Assembly: GCA_008933995.1 (NCBI GenBank)
Contig: WARS01000054.1
Coordinates: 3,029,001-3,093,000, forward strand
Length of the DNA stretch: 64,000 bases
From: Datnioides undecimradiatus
Lineage: Eukaryota; Chordata; Actinopteri; Lobotiformes; Datnioididae
Direction of reading: 5' to 3'
Shown here one piece after another: positions 25,096 to 39,119 of the stretch. Under the pieces are notes generated by a model that worked only from the letters and a program-made list of their open reading frames with translations, did no database searches and had not been told where the DNA came from. The translations under genes were made by a program, and so were the position numbers. Each line of letters starts with the position of its first letter. The first letter of the stretch is position 1.

Positions 25096-28029
25096 ATGCT
25101 GAGATCGATGCATGAACCATATATTTATCAGTTATCGTTTCTAAAGTAGCATCATTAGCAGGAGCAGGGTCCTGGTCCAGAAGCCACCATCATTCTGGGC
25201 ACTTCCAGGCTTCTGATCACCAGTAACACCAAAACTCCACGACTCATGGCCACAAAGGGCAAGACTGAAAATGTGTTTTTTTTAAATTCCTCTGAACTGG
25301 CCCAGACTTTAAATACCACCGTTCTTGTGTTTCAGCTGCAAATACCAAAACCACATAAAAGGACAGAGTTGTGATTTGCTCACTGAGAAGCCTCCTCCAG
25401 GCCCTGAGAGCCTCTCAGCCTGCTCCACCTAAGGACGGATAAGTACGAGGCTTTAGATAGTTGTTGTGGATGAGAGGTTATTGGAATGTTTAAAATGAGT
25501 CTGATTGAACAAACATATACGGCATATTACAGAGTATACAGTGTATTGCTCTCCTCAAGATGATGGGTTAATAAGCTGCACAATGATCACACTAAACAAA
25601 TACCAGCGATTAGAGGTCTGTCATCAGCCATGGCTGCTCTTTACAGAGTTTGTCAGTTGATGAAAGCAGGTTTAGATATTTCATCCAAAGACTTTCCAGA
25701 GCTCGGTCTTGCGCTGAATCCAACCCCCCTGTGGAAGGTTTTGACTGTTTTAATGAAGCCTGACACAGACTACAGCAGTTACAGAGGGATGTTGACTCAT
25801 CTAAGTGATGAGTTATATCTTAAGACAGACACTTCAACAGATGCATCACTCCTTCAGAGAGCGAATATATAATTTTCTGTTGCAAAATAGCTGTTTTTGA
25901 GTGAACGTATGTCAGGGATAGATAAACATCTTGTCAGTCATAAGCTGCTGCTCCACTTTGCTCCCCAAATGTAGTCTATTTATGTAAGTGGATTTAAATG
26001 GTTTGGTGGTAAATGATATAAAACAGAGAGACAGTGCCATGGTTCAAGATTTACTGAACTGAATGTAAGTGAAACACTTTTCTCCTGCTCATAGAAATAA
26101 AGTAAAAACCCTGTCGGCTGCAGACAAGGTAAAAATATGATGCAGCAGAAAGCGGAGCCTCAGCAAAAAGACACACAGGCTCCAGACGGGAACGAAGACA
26201 AAACATTGGCAGTTAAATCAAGGATGCAGAGGAACTGGTACCTAGAAAACCCAGAATACATCCCTGAGGAATGAGCCCTGTAAAATTACATGTTGCACAC
26301 CACACGTCAGCAAAGCCGAACAAGGCTTTTCTCCATGTTGAGCGGGTAACAGGAGGCAGTGCCACACAGCGCTGCAAGCCGGTTTATCATTATGCTGCAA
26401 AAACACATGTTTGTGATTGGCTCAAAGTCATGAAAATCATATCTGAACAAAAATCCCAAGATTCAACATCAAGAGAGCGATGAGGAACAGACCTTTAGCT
26501 CGAGCATCAGGTCAGCAGTTTAATGCGTCCATTAATTTGGATGGATGCACACAAATGACAGTCCCATCAGCCTCAGCGGCACCGTGTTGTTCGTATCAAG
26601 TCACATGTTAGTACTAAACACGCTAAAATAAGTAAACATTGTAAACATTCAACCTATAGCATGCCAGCTCTGCCACTGAGAGCATATTAACATGTTACCG
26701 CTAGGCGAGGATGTACCAAGATATCCGACACATTCAACAGTTTAAAACAAATCAGTTACAATCAGGTACATCCTGATGCAAACATTCATTTGTCCGGTCA
26801 TATCACTGATCTTTGAATCACTGTGTTTGTACCAAAACCTTAGGGATCTGTCTGCAAAGGAACATGTTCTTGAGGAGTACCTGCGCTTGAGGTGGGAACG
26901 TCAGGTGTTTCCATTTTCACAGACTCGCCAAAGAATGAACATTAACCCCCAGTGATGCCACGCGAGAAGATGTGCTTTAGTGTGTGTTAGTGTGTGTTTT
27001 ATGACAATAAAGGGAACTTGAATGCACCAGTAACCTCTCCCCTGGGACACATGAGGTGCTCCATAATACTGCAATATGTCAAATGAGTGGACAGCTAATC
27101 AATGGACTGAAAATGACAAAACTTTCTACAGAAAAGATGACAGTTGTAAAATAGCTGAAATACCCATTTATCATTCAAGAGGCAGTCAAAGCAACAGAAG
27201 TGCATACTGAATAATTGGATGGAGAAATGCTGAAAAGCTCTCCTGAAGTGTCTGTTTATCCTCTGGGGTTCATTTCCCCCTTTCATTCTCTCCAGCTTCA
27301 CTTCCAACACTGAGCCTTGTGATTCTCGGGCGATGACATCTTGTGTATTTCATGCCAATAAGCCACTTTTGAAATGAGACGTGAGATGGAGAATGCAGAT
27401 GAGGACAGAGGGAGAGAAAAAGCCATGAGGAGGGTTTGTGTGTTTTGTTGATTTCCCCTCCAGTGACAGTGAGGATAGATGTGCGAGCCTCCTACGCACT
27501 GTCAGCTTTCATCCCAAACTGTGCGGCGGCTGGCGTGGCTTCACTGCCCATCATGGCTTCAGTGGATGCTCCCACACGTGTCCCTGCTGGATTTAAGTGC
27601 ACCGAAATGACATATTCACGTCCAGATGTAACGACAATATGCGCTGCGTGCTGTAAGTGCAGTGTTAACACTCAGAAATACAAATACAATAAATAGTCAA
27701 GCTTTATATAAATAAAATCCAAGCTGTAATATTTCAAAATAGAGGCTTTACTAAAGTACAAACAGTGAATGAGCCTTAAAGACAAAATGCTGCAGGTTTT
27801 AGTCCATGTGTTAGATTCACATATTGAGTGCTGCATCCACATCTCATCAAATGCTGCAATGTTTTGTCATGAAAGTAATTAAATATATCTATATTTATAT
27901 AGATATATTTTTGCTTATATCAGCAAAATCAAAAATGTGAATATGCATGTCTGCAGTGGTGTTGAAGTCGTCTCGGTCTGTGTGTTTAACTTTCTGAGAC
28001 AGGTTGATGCGAACTTCTTTCAGTTCATA

Positions 28030-28062
28030 ATTCATGTCAAATATACTGTATTTGACATGAAT
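28030..28062. repeat. 14-bp inverted repeat
   Basis: ATTCATGTCAAATA and its reverse complement around TACTG. Another, AT-only, 13-bp palindrome lies 150 bp upstream at 27881-27910. Confidence 0.8.
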
Positions 28063-30930
28063 ATGGCAGAACTCTTCTCTCCATGATCTGGCTATGAAAA
28101 TCCAAACGTTCTGACCGACTGATGTTGCAGTAAATCACATACTTACGCCCACGTTCTCTAAACTTAAATGATCTGAGCTTACACTGTGTCATCAGTCTGA
28201 CCATGCAGCTCCACTTGTGAATGAAGTGAGGATTTATTGGCGAGCTACAGAGGAGAAGGCTGAGGCCTTGAGAGTTTGTTGCTGTGTTATATTTGTGCTG
28301 CAAGCCCGAAGCGTTGCCTCTGGAGTCCTCAGCAGCCCTGCAGACAGAAATCGTGCAGATTAGAGAAAGGTACAGGCAGAGGAAGAGAGCTGTAACAATG
28401 AATTTGGGACATGAGGGATTGTGGGGGCTTACATCATGGTGCTTGGGTGATCTGTGAGTCAGATAGTGTCTAAGGTGATTTGCCGTGCAGTATGTGAGCA
28501 GCACCTGGCTTCAGTGAATGGCCGGCGGGATAATCCGTCACAGCAGATGAAAATCCTCCTGATTCTCCAAACTCTGAATTCTCAACATTTTCTGTAATGA
28601 AATGATGGATCCAACCTGGGTGTGTTCAATCTGTGTGGTATGTGAAGTGTAAAATAACCAGAAAATAAAAACTTGTATGTCCAGAATAACATTTGTTTGA
28701 TGCATTTCTTCTTCAATGAGTCACCACAGGCACAGCTTTTATAGAAGAATCCTGTCTTCTGATCAGTATCAAGTGGAGAAGTGGCCCACACCACTAATTG
28801 AATCATTGCAGATAGTATAAAACTCTGTGGTGGAGCGCTGGGAGTGCTGGGAGTGCTCCACCTCAGAGGAATGAAAATGTCAGGGATGCTCCCAAAACTG
28901 TCTCTTCCCAGGAGTCCGCAGACAGCTGGACGGAGCACCAGCTGTTTCTCAGATCAAATACGTTTTACAGGCCTGATGCTGTACAACAGCTGTACAATAA
29001 AACACAACACCGCGATCTGCTGTCACCGCCTCTGTAATGTGATAAACTGTATAAGAAAACTGCGATAAAACATTTTAAAAAATAACTGAATTTATAAATT
29101 TAAGTGAATTAAGAACATGTTAATAAATGAAACTCCAGCACTTTGTTATCACGCTTCCATTCATTTGAATGATTTGTTAGGAACAGATGATTGTTGCCAT
29201 CATCACACACTGCACCCCTGTCCTTATTACATCTATAGAAACATTCTTGCCTCTCTTTTACTATTTGATCATTGTTGTCACTATATTCTTATATTTTGGC
29301 AATAACAGTAACTGAAAGTTGATTGGTCGGTGGGTTGTCGGTACAAACATTCATGGTCCTCAGAGGAGGAACCCCAGTGACTTTGATGATGACTTATCCA
29401 CCTGCACCGCCATGAGGTTAACATTTGTGGTTTTGCTAGAAATGTTGACGTGTTACTCTTGATTTTCTTAATATTCAGGATGAACCATATTTAGTCTGGT
29501 GATCCATTAACATTTCATTCAGCATCATTATCAAGTCACATTTGTTTCCATATTCGTGGAATATGGACTTTATGTCACTTGTTCTGTCTATTGTACTTTT
29601 CATCACCTCTTGTACTTTTTACATTGTGATTCCAATTTGTCTAATAATTAGAATTAAGAAAATCAGACAGCGGTGTTGTGGCAGAGGCAGCAGCCCATTT
29701 CAGACATGTACCCTTACACATTAATCTCATGACTATTTAACATATGGGTCTCAAGTCTGAACGAGGCCTCCACTCACGGCGATGCTGCTTGGTCCGAACA
29801 AGTACGACCCCGAATCCCTTTCGGTGATTTTCGAAACGAGCGTGATTCGAGTGCTCTCAGATGAAGTGAAGGCTGCAGCAGGGAGGGAGCGAGAGGAGTG
29901 TCTGTTTTGAGGATTATCACTGTAATTAATTTATCATCTCAGTCCTCATCTCTTATGCTCAGAATCAATTTAATACACAAGGAGTCTGGAAATAGAACCG
30001 CAGTGTTAATCTGACAAACACAATCCCTCCCTGGATTTTCACTTTCCATGAAGATGAATACACAGCAAAGTGTTCCGCTTGTGAGGAATGACACGACGGT
30101 CCCAATGTCCTGACATTCTCTGTAATATTGTTATATCATGTCCTCATTTACTGAGGCTTCAACAGCAAAGAACTTTTAGGATCCATCAGTGATTCAGTAT
30201 GAGTAATATTGGATTACACATTATAGTGTTATCGTAAGTAGGTGGTATCTTGAACAGAATGAAATTAACTCAGTTACATTGCACTTTATCCATCCCTTCC
30301 TGTTAGTATACTCCTGTATGTATAGTATCCTGCCTGCACTTTTCTCTTCACCTCACTGGCGGGTGACTTGCAGCTGCTAAAGCATGAAATATTGCAGTTC
30401 AGCTCTAGCTCATGCTAAAACAAGACATACACTATGACTTTTGCATAGGGATTAAACCTGAATGACGTGGCAGAGATGCATGCTGGGTGGTGCAGTAGAG
30501 AGTTTCACGTAACTTGCGGGGTCAGGCGTGTATGTGTGTGTTTGTGTGTGTGTGGAGGGGGATTTAGCATCTCTGACGTTGTCCCATGTGATGACAAGGG
30601 ATGCTACTTGTATGTGGCGGGACGTGGGAGTTCCACATCAGCCACCTGTCCACTCTGGCACAACTCTGGCTGGTTAAGGGTGCAGATATTATATAACAGG
30701 AGTGCTTTACTATCAAAAGGCTCCATCTGGCCGGGAGCCAAACTGAAGCTCCCTGTTAATTTTTGAATCCAGCACCACCCAAAATGACAGTGAACTGAGA
30801 ACAACGTGTTGTGGCTTTGTTTATGTGGAGCCCTGACTCTGGAAGCGGCGTAAGTGCTTTTAGATGCTCTTATGTCGGTCTGTCAAGTGCAAACTCCCTT
30901 TGAGAAGTCTTCATCGCACGCAAGCACTCG

Positions 30931-30972
30931 TACACACGCGCACACACACACACACACGCACACACACACACA
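30931..30972 (+). repeat. (CA)n microsatellite, interrupted
   Basis: ACACGCG-interrupted CA repeat. It is complementary in type to the TG repeat at 31114-31152. Confidence 0.85.
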
Positions 30973-31112
30973 TCCAGCCTGAATGACGATGAACTCCTCT
31001 TCCAGCCACTGAGATGAATTATATAAAGCAGTCCAAAAGCAGCCTCTTGTCCTGTGAGCCCATTAACCATGACAGTAATTCCTGCTCCTGCCAAGATGAT
31101 GTGGTGGTTCAT

Positions 31113-31113
<1 letters not shown>

Positions 31114-31146
<33 letters not shown>

Positions 31147-31152
31147 TGTGTG
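31114..31152 (+). repeat. (TG)n microsatellite
   Basis: About 18 TG units. A further TG-rich run lies at 31310-31350. Confidence 0.9.
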
Positions 31153-32610
31153 GAGTGAAAGAACACTGGCAAAGTTGGCAAGCATCTATTTGCTGAGTAG
31201 TTCATATTCAAGCCACAGAACACAGCCCTTTTACTCTCTGAGTGATCATCAGAAACGCAGCACAGAATTAAGATAAAGGACTCAAACTCAGATTCCTTGG
31301 GAGTGTGCCTTGTGTGTGTTTGTGTGTGCTTGTGCGTGTGTGTGTGCGTGTTCTTAAAGCGCAGAGGGGCAGTGTAGTGTTTCCTCGGCTTTCTCTTTGT
31401 CTCTAATTCTCTCACTTTGAACTGAGTGCTGCCGAGGCTGAAATAAAAATGAACATCAGTACTGGGTGCAGCAGTGATGAGCTGCATCACCATAAATCAC
31501 AGGGCTGTTTAAAGTATTGGGGAGAACTTTTGGAAACATTTATAACTAGGGTCTTTTTATTTCCCTTGAATGCTGTGGGTGGAGGATTCCAAAACTGTAC
31601 TCTTCAACAGGAATTACTATAAAGCAAACAGAACAGCTGGAATTTTAAAAAGAAGATTCACTGCTGTTTCTGAATGCAGCACAGCTCAGTAACCAGGAGG
31701 CTGGGCTGGAGTAACAGGCCATTGTGTGACCAGTTGCACCCTTGTGTCTATAAGGGCGTTTATGTTTGCTCAGAACTGAGCCTGCAGTTTCAATGTACAT
31801 CCTGCTGCGTGAGCCCCGCCCCTCGTTCTCATTAGGCCTCCCTGTTCATTCTGAGTTCATCTCCTCCTGCAGGATGTTCCCACCAGACACTAAGACACGC
31901 TAATAATACACTATAACTCAAACACATGCACACACACATTCTCTTACTGTCTCATCTCATCTGGTATCCATAGCTAGGGGCTGGGTTGTCTTTATTGATG
32001 AAGGAAGCTGCCTGGAACCTACACCACACTTACTGTATTGTCTAACTTCACTTGTCATGACTGGCACAAAACACTCCTCTGCATCCCTTTGTCTCCTCTC
32101 CCCTCTTGTCTCTCTCCTTTCCCTTGCTTTATTGTTTATCTAAAAGCGACAATGCACAGTTTACTAATGACAAAAATGCACACCTGGTTGCACACATACA
32201 TTACGATTAGAGGTACAAACACACTGGATGCAAGCACCGAAGCTAGTTGTCCCTCCAGTACCAATTCAGCAGTTCAGACTTACATCAGCTCTTTGTTGCA
32301 GAGAGGAGCAGCGTGTTTGCCTAAAGAAGGGTCTGAGTTGCTGTGACAGAGTTGTCGAGGTGCAGCCCGTTTACCTGACGTGCTCTTATCTCACCAACAG
32401 TCATTTGGTTCACAGAACAGCCCGGCTGTTGGCTGGTTCTCTTCTCTGCACAGAAACACACACAAACCAGTCAGCATGTCTGTGTTGTCATCCAAATGTG
32501 ATGTCTATGTGTCAAACGGTGACATGCGATGATGTGGGAGGCATGGGAGAGCAACACTAACAGAAGGGTAGCCAAAGGACACTGCAGAGGCAAGCCCACA
32601 AGGCAGGAAA

Positions 32611-32637
32611 TTTGTTTGTTTGTTTGTTTGTTTGTTT
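32611..32637 (+). repeat. (TTTG)n microsatellite
   Basis: Six to seven TTTG units. Confidence 0.9.
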
Positions 32638-34412
32638 CTGGCTTTTGCACTCAACAGGCAATTTTGGTTTTAGTAAATGAACACCATCTTTGGATTCCGA
32701 TATCCAGTTCTTCTAATGCATGCTGCTGGTGCTGGGACATTCATGAGACAAATTAAGACCTCAAGTACTGTACATACAATAAGTTTCATCTTAATTACTC
32801 ATTCACTTAATCAGATGCATGTCTGTGTGATGTGCTAAAGGTAAAGTCAGCTAAACTAATAATATAAACTAAAGGTGTAAGACCCAGATAAGACTGTGCT
32901 CATGCTGTGGGTTTAATTTACTGAAAATAGAAAAATGGTGAAATTATCACTTTCAGTGTGCTGCCTCTACTTTGATCAGACTTTATTTCCATTGACGGCT
33001 GTGAGTTAAGGCACTGAGTGTTACCTCGTGTGACTTCAACCCATCCCTCGCCTCCTGTCATCTCACTGTGCTCTGTGTGAGAGATTTGCTGCTCCTGGGG
33101 GATGAGCTGAAGGCAGCAGACTCACCTGGCTTCATTATATTTCACATAATATAAAGAATATTTGTTTTTTCATATCAAATATCAAAATATCAGAAAACAC
33201 AAAAAACAGAAAACATTGGTAGATACACCGGTGTAGATCACCAAAGCCCCATCTCCTAACAGGGCTCATCTGGAGTCTCTGCTCTCCACCTCATTGAAAG
33301 CACACTTAGTCTATGAATGAATAATGCGTCTGTGGTAATGTGTGGAGCAGCCTCCAGCTATTGGCTGATGGAAGTCCTCATCAGAGAGATGAATGATACG
33401 GCGCTGACCCCAGGGGAGCTGCAGACATTAGTGATTGGATGATAGGGCGGGCAGATGTGGAGGGATGGAGAGACAGGATCGCGTGTGCCTACTTTCGTAT
33501 TACAAAGCAGAGTCAGTGATTAACGGTAATGAGACAAGGGGAAAACAAGAGAAAACATGTGTTAGCTCCCTAAGTGATTCAGTTAAACCAAACATTTTTC
33601 AGTTTAGATCTAGCATTCATCTGGAGTTTGTTAGCTGGTGTTCGCCTAATTTCATCAGCCTCTAGCATCAGTATGTGCAAAGAGTAAATGTGTGTCTGTG
33701 TGTGTTGCTGTCAATCGCCTGTGCCCGTGCATGTTGATGTGATGCTAATAGGCAGGAACAGAGGAGCAGTGGCAGCGTGGAGTTTGCCTCTAGGGCCAAA
33801 ACCAGCTAACAAGAGCTACTCTATAAAGATTATGAGATTAAAGAAGCTTTGAGCCGATCCACTCCCCAAGTGCTTTCACTCTTCTGCCCGCTTCAGCTCA
33901 TCACACATTACTGACCCTCACTGGTCTGAAAAGCCTTCGGCTAAGGAGGTTGTGTGGTCGACACTAATTTGGATGCTGAATGTGTCCAGTAGGAGTGTAT
34001 TAGCACATGTACCCACTGTCTTTCTGTCTCAGTCCGAATGAATGAATCTGTTATTAACATGAATGAGCACTTATCCTAACTTAGCTGAGAAAGCTGTCAG
34101 AGAATCTGCTTCATGCTGGACGCTGTCTTTCACTGCAACACATCAGAGAATTAAACATGTTTTATAGGGTGGGTTGTATTAGCAGCTAACATTAGCTACC
34201 CTTGTTTTACATTCAGGCTCCAGTGCATGTGGTTGGTTTTGTTGTTAAATGTTTGCACCTGTGTTAGATTGTGATAATTTCAGAGTTGAAATTGTTGAGA
34301 TGAACACAGTTTGTCCTTACATGAACAAGTAATAACCTATTTTGTGAGTAAATCATATTGTTATGTTAACAAAATATGCGGTCAAGCAATCAGCGCAATC
34401 TTCTGTGTGTAA

Positions 34413-34560
34413 CAGCAGGGGGACAAAGCGCTCTGTTCTGTCATCAGCGGGAAGCACAGGGATTATATTTTGTGGAGGGGAAAAGCCTGTGTGCTCTGCC
34501 CCGTCCCCCTCTATATAAAACACTGGGGCTGATCCAGCTGCACCGTCGCGCGCTGTAACA
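34413..34560 (+). promoter_or_regulatory. Candidate TATA promoter with CTCF-like site
   Basis: CAGCAGGGGG at 34413-34422 resembles the CTCF core. TATATAAAA at 34512-34520 is followed about 30 bp later by a GC-rich 'CACCGTCGCGCGCTG'. No gene was recognised downstream, and a dispersed repeat starts 30 bp further on. Confidence 0.3.
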
Positions 34561-34589
34561 GCTTAGCTGCAGGTCGGGAAACACAAACA

Positions 34590-34880
34590 CATCCACACAC
34601 ACGCACACACAAACACACGCACAGTGTGTTTCCAAAACTTCAGTTACATCAATTGCTACATTACATTAATTTCCTGCAGACTTAGCCTAACCCTAGCCCT
34701 AAGGCCCTAACCTCCCCCAGAAACTCTATCAACCCATAACCTTGGCCTAAACCAAAAACCAGGTCCTCACTCTACAATTTGATGATTTACGTTTTGGGGA
34801 CTTTGTGCCAGTGAGGAAGGCAGGTCCCCAGAATGTGACTGTGCAAACACATGTCCCCACAGCATGTGAAACACGTGTCC
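34590..34880 (+). repeat. 'ccctaac / gtccccac' dispersed repeat with CA-rich flank
   Basis: CA-rich start, 'CCTAACCCTAGCCCTAAGGCCCTAACC' (34687-34713), 'AAAACCAGGTCCTCACTCTACAATTTGATGATTT', then 'ACATGTCCCCACA'. This matches a fish repeat whose inner part mimics telomeric DNA. It is not a telomere remnant. Confidence 0.5.
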
Positions 34881-37800
34881 ACACACACATGACGCACACA
34901 CCATGCACTCTGCACATAGTCACACTGTAATATTGGGTGTGAGGTTAGCATCCTGACACAGACCATAAGGCTCTGCCTAATATCAGTCTATGTTATATGT
35001 TTACTTTAGTATGATTTATGAAATATAATTACCCCAAAATACTGAAAAGATCATTTACAGTTGTATTGCAGTTCATTTGGTTGAGTATGTAGTTGTGCAA
35101 ATCCAATGACAGTACAGAGAGGAAGAAAATGAAAATCGACATTAAAACTTCTGTACACATTGATTGTCTGGTCAGTGCAACAGGCTGTAAACTCAGCAGT
35201 GCATTTGAGCATTAATTTGTGTGACCAAGTGATGCTGCAAATCAAATATTCACTCTGCGTTTAGCTGGAGTGATCTCCACCAACACAGCTTCAACTTTTG
35301 TTCCAGTCCCTAAGATCCGCCAAGTACCAGGAGCCAAGCCTATTTTGAATTAAATGAAGAATTAAAACTTGGTTTAATTCTTCCCTTTGACTAACAGAGA
35401 GACACCAGGGGTTGAGAATAGCTCCATTATGGACTGCAGCATCATCATTGCATGCAGCTTAATGCAAAGCCATTAAGCATCAGCACTGAAAAGGGATTCA
35501 ACTGCTTTCTTCTATTCTTCTTGAGTGACTCATGGTGGACTGGATTCATTTGTTGCATTAATGCCCTTTACTGAGGAGAAAGGCCATTGTCGTGGGTAGA
35601 AATGTCACACCACAGGAAGAAGCCACAGGTGGAAATGCTATCACCATGGGAAGAGCTGTTCTTATCACAAGCAGAGACATTACTGGTTCAGACAAACACA
35701 AAGTCAAAGCAGGTAGAAACATCAAGCTGGCGTTTTGACATGAGACAAGAGACACTGTGACGAGCAGTGCTGCATCAGAGCAGGGGAAACCTCCTGTCGG
35801 CTACAGGAGCATTCCACTCAGGGACAGATATTGTAGGAACATTGTAGGCAGAGGTCGGTTGATGCTGGTGGAGAAACCATGATTTGACCAGGACGGTTTT
35901 CAGCAGCTCTTTTCTCCACACCTGATCTGCAATGTAAACTCCAGCGAAACACTGCCTGAGCACATCTGCTCCAGTCGAGTGAAGATGGTCTCTGGCAAGA
36001 AGGGATGCAAATCTGTGAATGACAAATAGGAAAACATTTTGTTTGGTGCAGCAGGTTTGGTCGCACCATAAAAATTAAATAGAAGGTTTGTGTCTCACTA
36101 AAAAGGCTCCTCTGTTTAAATGTGGTTCCTGTTATTTTATCCATTTACTGCAGAGCCTCACCAGCCTTGTGTCAACAGAAGGCGAACATCTGTGCCAGTA
36201 TTTGGTCAGCAGGAACACGATTTTGACTTATGGGCTAAATTCAGTATTTCAGAGTACAGTAACTCATCACAGGACATGTAAGACAACACATTTTGAATGT
36301 AAATCCATCACAATTATACAGCAGAGGGTGGCCTGTGTGTTTAATGGGTGCTGAACATGAGAAACATCTGTGGCACAGTAGCATGCTGTGGAAGAAAGTT
36401 AAACAGTAAAACTGTCCACCCAGTGTGAATTAACTGACACACACACACAAGAAAACACCCACCCCCACCCACACTCCCTTTCCATCCACCCTGTCATTTT
36501 GAGCAGGGATGGTGGACTCCTTCCAGGTTTTGCTTGGAGCAGCTTTTTGAAAAAGTATTTTTGTCTTCAAACTCCAAGATGCCTTGTCATTAGAAGCCCT
36601 CATATAGCAACAAGGCTGGTTCCACCCGTCATAGCTCCACTCCCACACTGCACGCCTTCTGCAGCCCCCTCTGGAACCAAGGTCAAACACCTTTGTGGCT
36701 TTGCCTAAACATTACCAGCATTAGATTTCAGGGCATCCTGAAAGTGAAGTGTAATAGTCAGTGAGTGTATCTTTTAATATTTTAACTCATTTGCTTATTT
36801 ATTCTTTGTACCCATACAGTAGCAAACATCTGGCTGTGCAGTCGTAAATCTACTGTACCTCAAACAAGCAGCCACATTCATTTCCAACTGAAACCCACTA
36901 AACTCCATTAACCCTGTAACATGCACGCTCCCCCTTCAGATTCCCTTTAAGTAGCTAGATGATTGCTAAAACTGAAGGACCATAAATACCTCCTGTCCAG
37001 TTTATACCTTTTATGTGAGTAATCTGGTACGCCGAATCCTTTTGTAGCCATTTTTAAAGTAGATCCACTATCACCTATACATTTGCATACTGACGGTCTG
37101 CCACTGCTGCCAGGAAGTAGCCATTAAGGCACTGGTCACACCAGCATATGTAACAGCATCATTTGTTACTTTAATGTCATTGCAATGGTGTTGTTGAGAT
37201 CAGCACTTGTGGAAACAAAATAAATGGGCTCTGAACTGTAGAGCAGAACTTTGAATTCATGCTGTCCTAAATGGAGGAGGCTATGTTGCACCATCCACTT
37301 TTCTTGGTCCACTGACCATGCTAGCTTGGCTGGCTATTTCTGCTGGCTAGCACCATGGATGTTACTGGCTAGCTAACAATTTACTTGTGAGCAGAACAAC
37401 CAGTTACAGTGCAGAACAGAGGTTCTTTACATCCAGGTTAGTTATTTTTATAGATGGAAAAATGGGTTGAGCAGCCATGTGTTCATCCATCATTCTTGGC
37501 ATGGTTTACTATTAATCTGATCTGTGCTGATCTGCAAAAATAAACTGAAATACACCATTTGATTAAATGCTAAACGCATCTGAGAGCCATTTATGATTTG
37601 CGATTGGTAACACTGCTTGACCAAACCATCATTAGTGTCAATACATGGTGGAAGTTTAAAACATATTAGGAAGGACAGAGGGTGTGGGTGGATGCAGTGT
37701 GGGTGAGGAAGCAGTACAGGGACGGCAGAGGAAGGGCTGAGGTGAAGTCAGGAAGGAGGAGGAGGGAGGCTGGGAGGAGTCCCAGTACTGAAAGGAGGAC

Positions 37801-38227
37801 GTGGAGGTAAAATTGGTGTGTAATTACTCTCTACTCTCTTAAATTAGAGGGGAGGACAGTGCTGCCAACCTCCTGCTGGTGCCTGATGTCTACACCATCA
37901 TCTCTCCTCCACTGCTTTCCCTTTTATTCCTCCTCTCCCCTCTGGAAAAGCATCTCATAGGAACTATTTCTGGGAGTCAACCATGGCAATATTGGAAATT
38001 CACTTTATTAATTTAAATCATTTTCATTTATAAGCTGCCAAAGCAGCTTCTGGGTTACATGCATGTCAATATGGCAGTGGCTTTGTGCCAAAGCAATGAG
38101 AGGATCTGCATCTCAGAGGAAACAAGGTGCCTTTATAAACAAGATGAGGGATTAAAGTGGCATCAGTGTTAATGTGTATTACGAGCAGGGGAGAACGTTC
38201 TTGGTTTAGCAACAGCAGAGAAATGAC

Positions 38228-38290
38228 AGGATTTAAGATAAGATAAGAAAACCTTTATTTGTCCCACAATGGGGAAATTGCATTGCATTT
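38228..38290 (-). repeat. LINE-like 3' tail, inverted copy
   Basis: 'AAGATAAGATAAGAAAACC' followed by 'TTTATTTGTCCCACAATGGGG' is the reverse complement of the same tail family seen at 9.2 kb. Confidence 0.6.
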
Positions 38291-39119
38291 CATTTATCAT
38301 TAAATTGTCTGACTCTTACTTTATATTGCTGTGCATAAAGTGTGGATCTCTAAATGTATCAAATTTTGCAGAAGCTAAAAAATGGATCATGGATTTCAAT
38401 CAACATATAAAACAACAGTGAAACCTAGCATGTGCAGTTAGTGCACTGACAAACTGCTGTGGCAAGTATCACTAACCCTAACCCTACCCTAACCAGTAAC
38501 AAACACAAACTGAAGTGTCCCTAGCACAGAAAAGAAATTTGCAAGTCCCATAATCCCCAAACAGCACAGTCTGTATCCCTGAGCCTGCTGGGAACCATTC
38601 AAGTGTCAAGTGTAGTGAGTATGAGCAGTAGCTGCTATGACCAACATGGGAGCTGAGTCGACTTCAGGGTACCAGCAGCAGGCTGTAAACAAACAGATGC
38701 TTGTTTACAAGTGTAACTTCTACATCATGTACCAGGTCATATTTTACACCTGTTTAATAATGTAAGTTAAAAATATACAAAAGATCCAAATTCTTTATAT
38801 TCATATATCCAAATCTGATCACATGTTCTTCATGACATCAGTTTCCAACTACGAGCTGTACACAGCTTAGATTTAGTGTAACTATCTGTATTTGTTGAGA
38901 CAAATCAAACTCCTCCAAACACTACATCATACCTGTCTATCCTGTTTCACTCCCAAATACGTCCCGATACAGAAGTTACATCCTCTCAAAACGTTGCTTC
39001 TTCAGGACTCTAAACTCAGCTAGTTAGTCCTAAACTGAATGTTTTTTTATTATTTCTATTATTATTATTGATCGTGATTGGCCATTTAGAGACAGTCTGA
39101 TGAGGCCTGATACAGTAGT

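Larger units (their letters stand above)
25096..34375. other. Non-coding region
   Basis: Contains an 80-codon ATG ORF (25630-25872), a small membrane-like ORF (29563-29724), a CpG-rich 42-codon ORF (29782-29910), hairpins near 28 kb, CA/TG repeats at 30.9-31.4 kb and a TTTG repeat. None is supported as a gene by family or splicing. Confidence 0.65.

Noticed and set aside
34687..34713. Interstitial telomere (CCCTAA) remnant
   Set aside because: The motif is imperfect and embedded in a dispersed repeat that carries it elsewhere. The similar run at 38471-38493 is also too short to call a telomere fusion.
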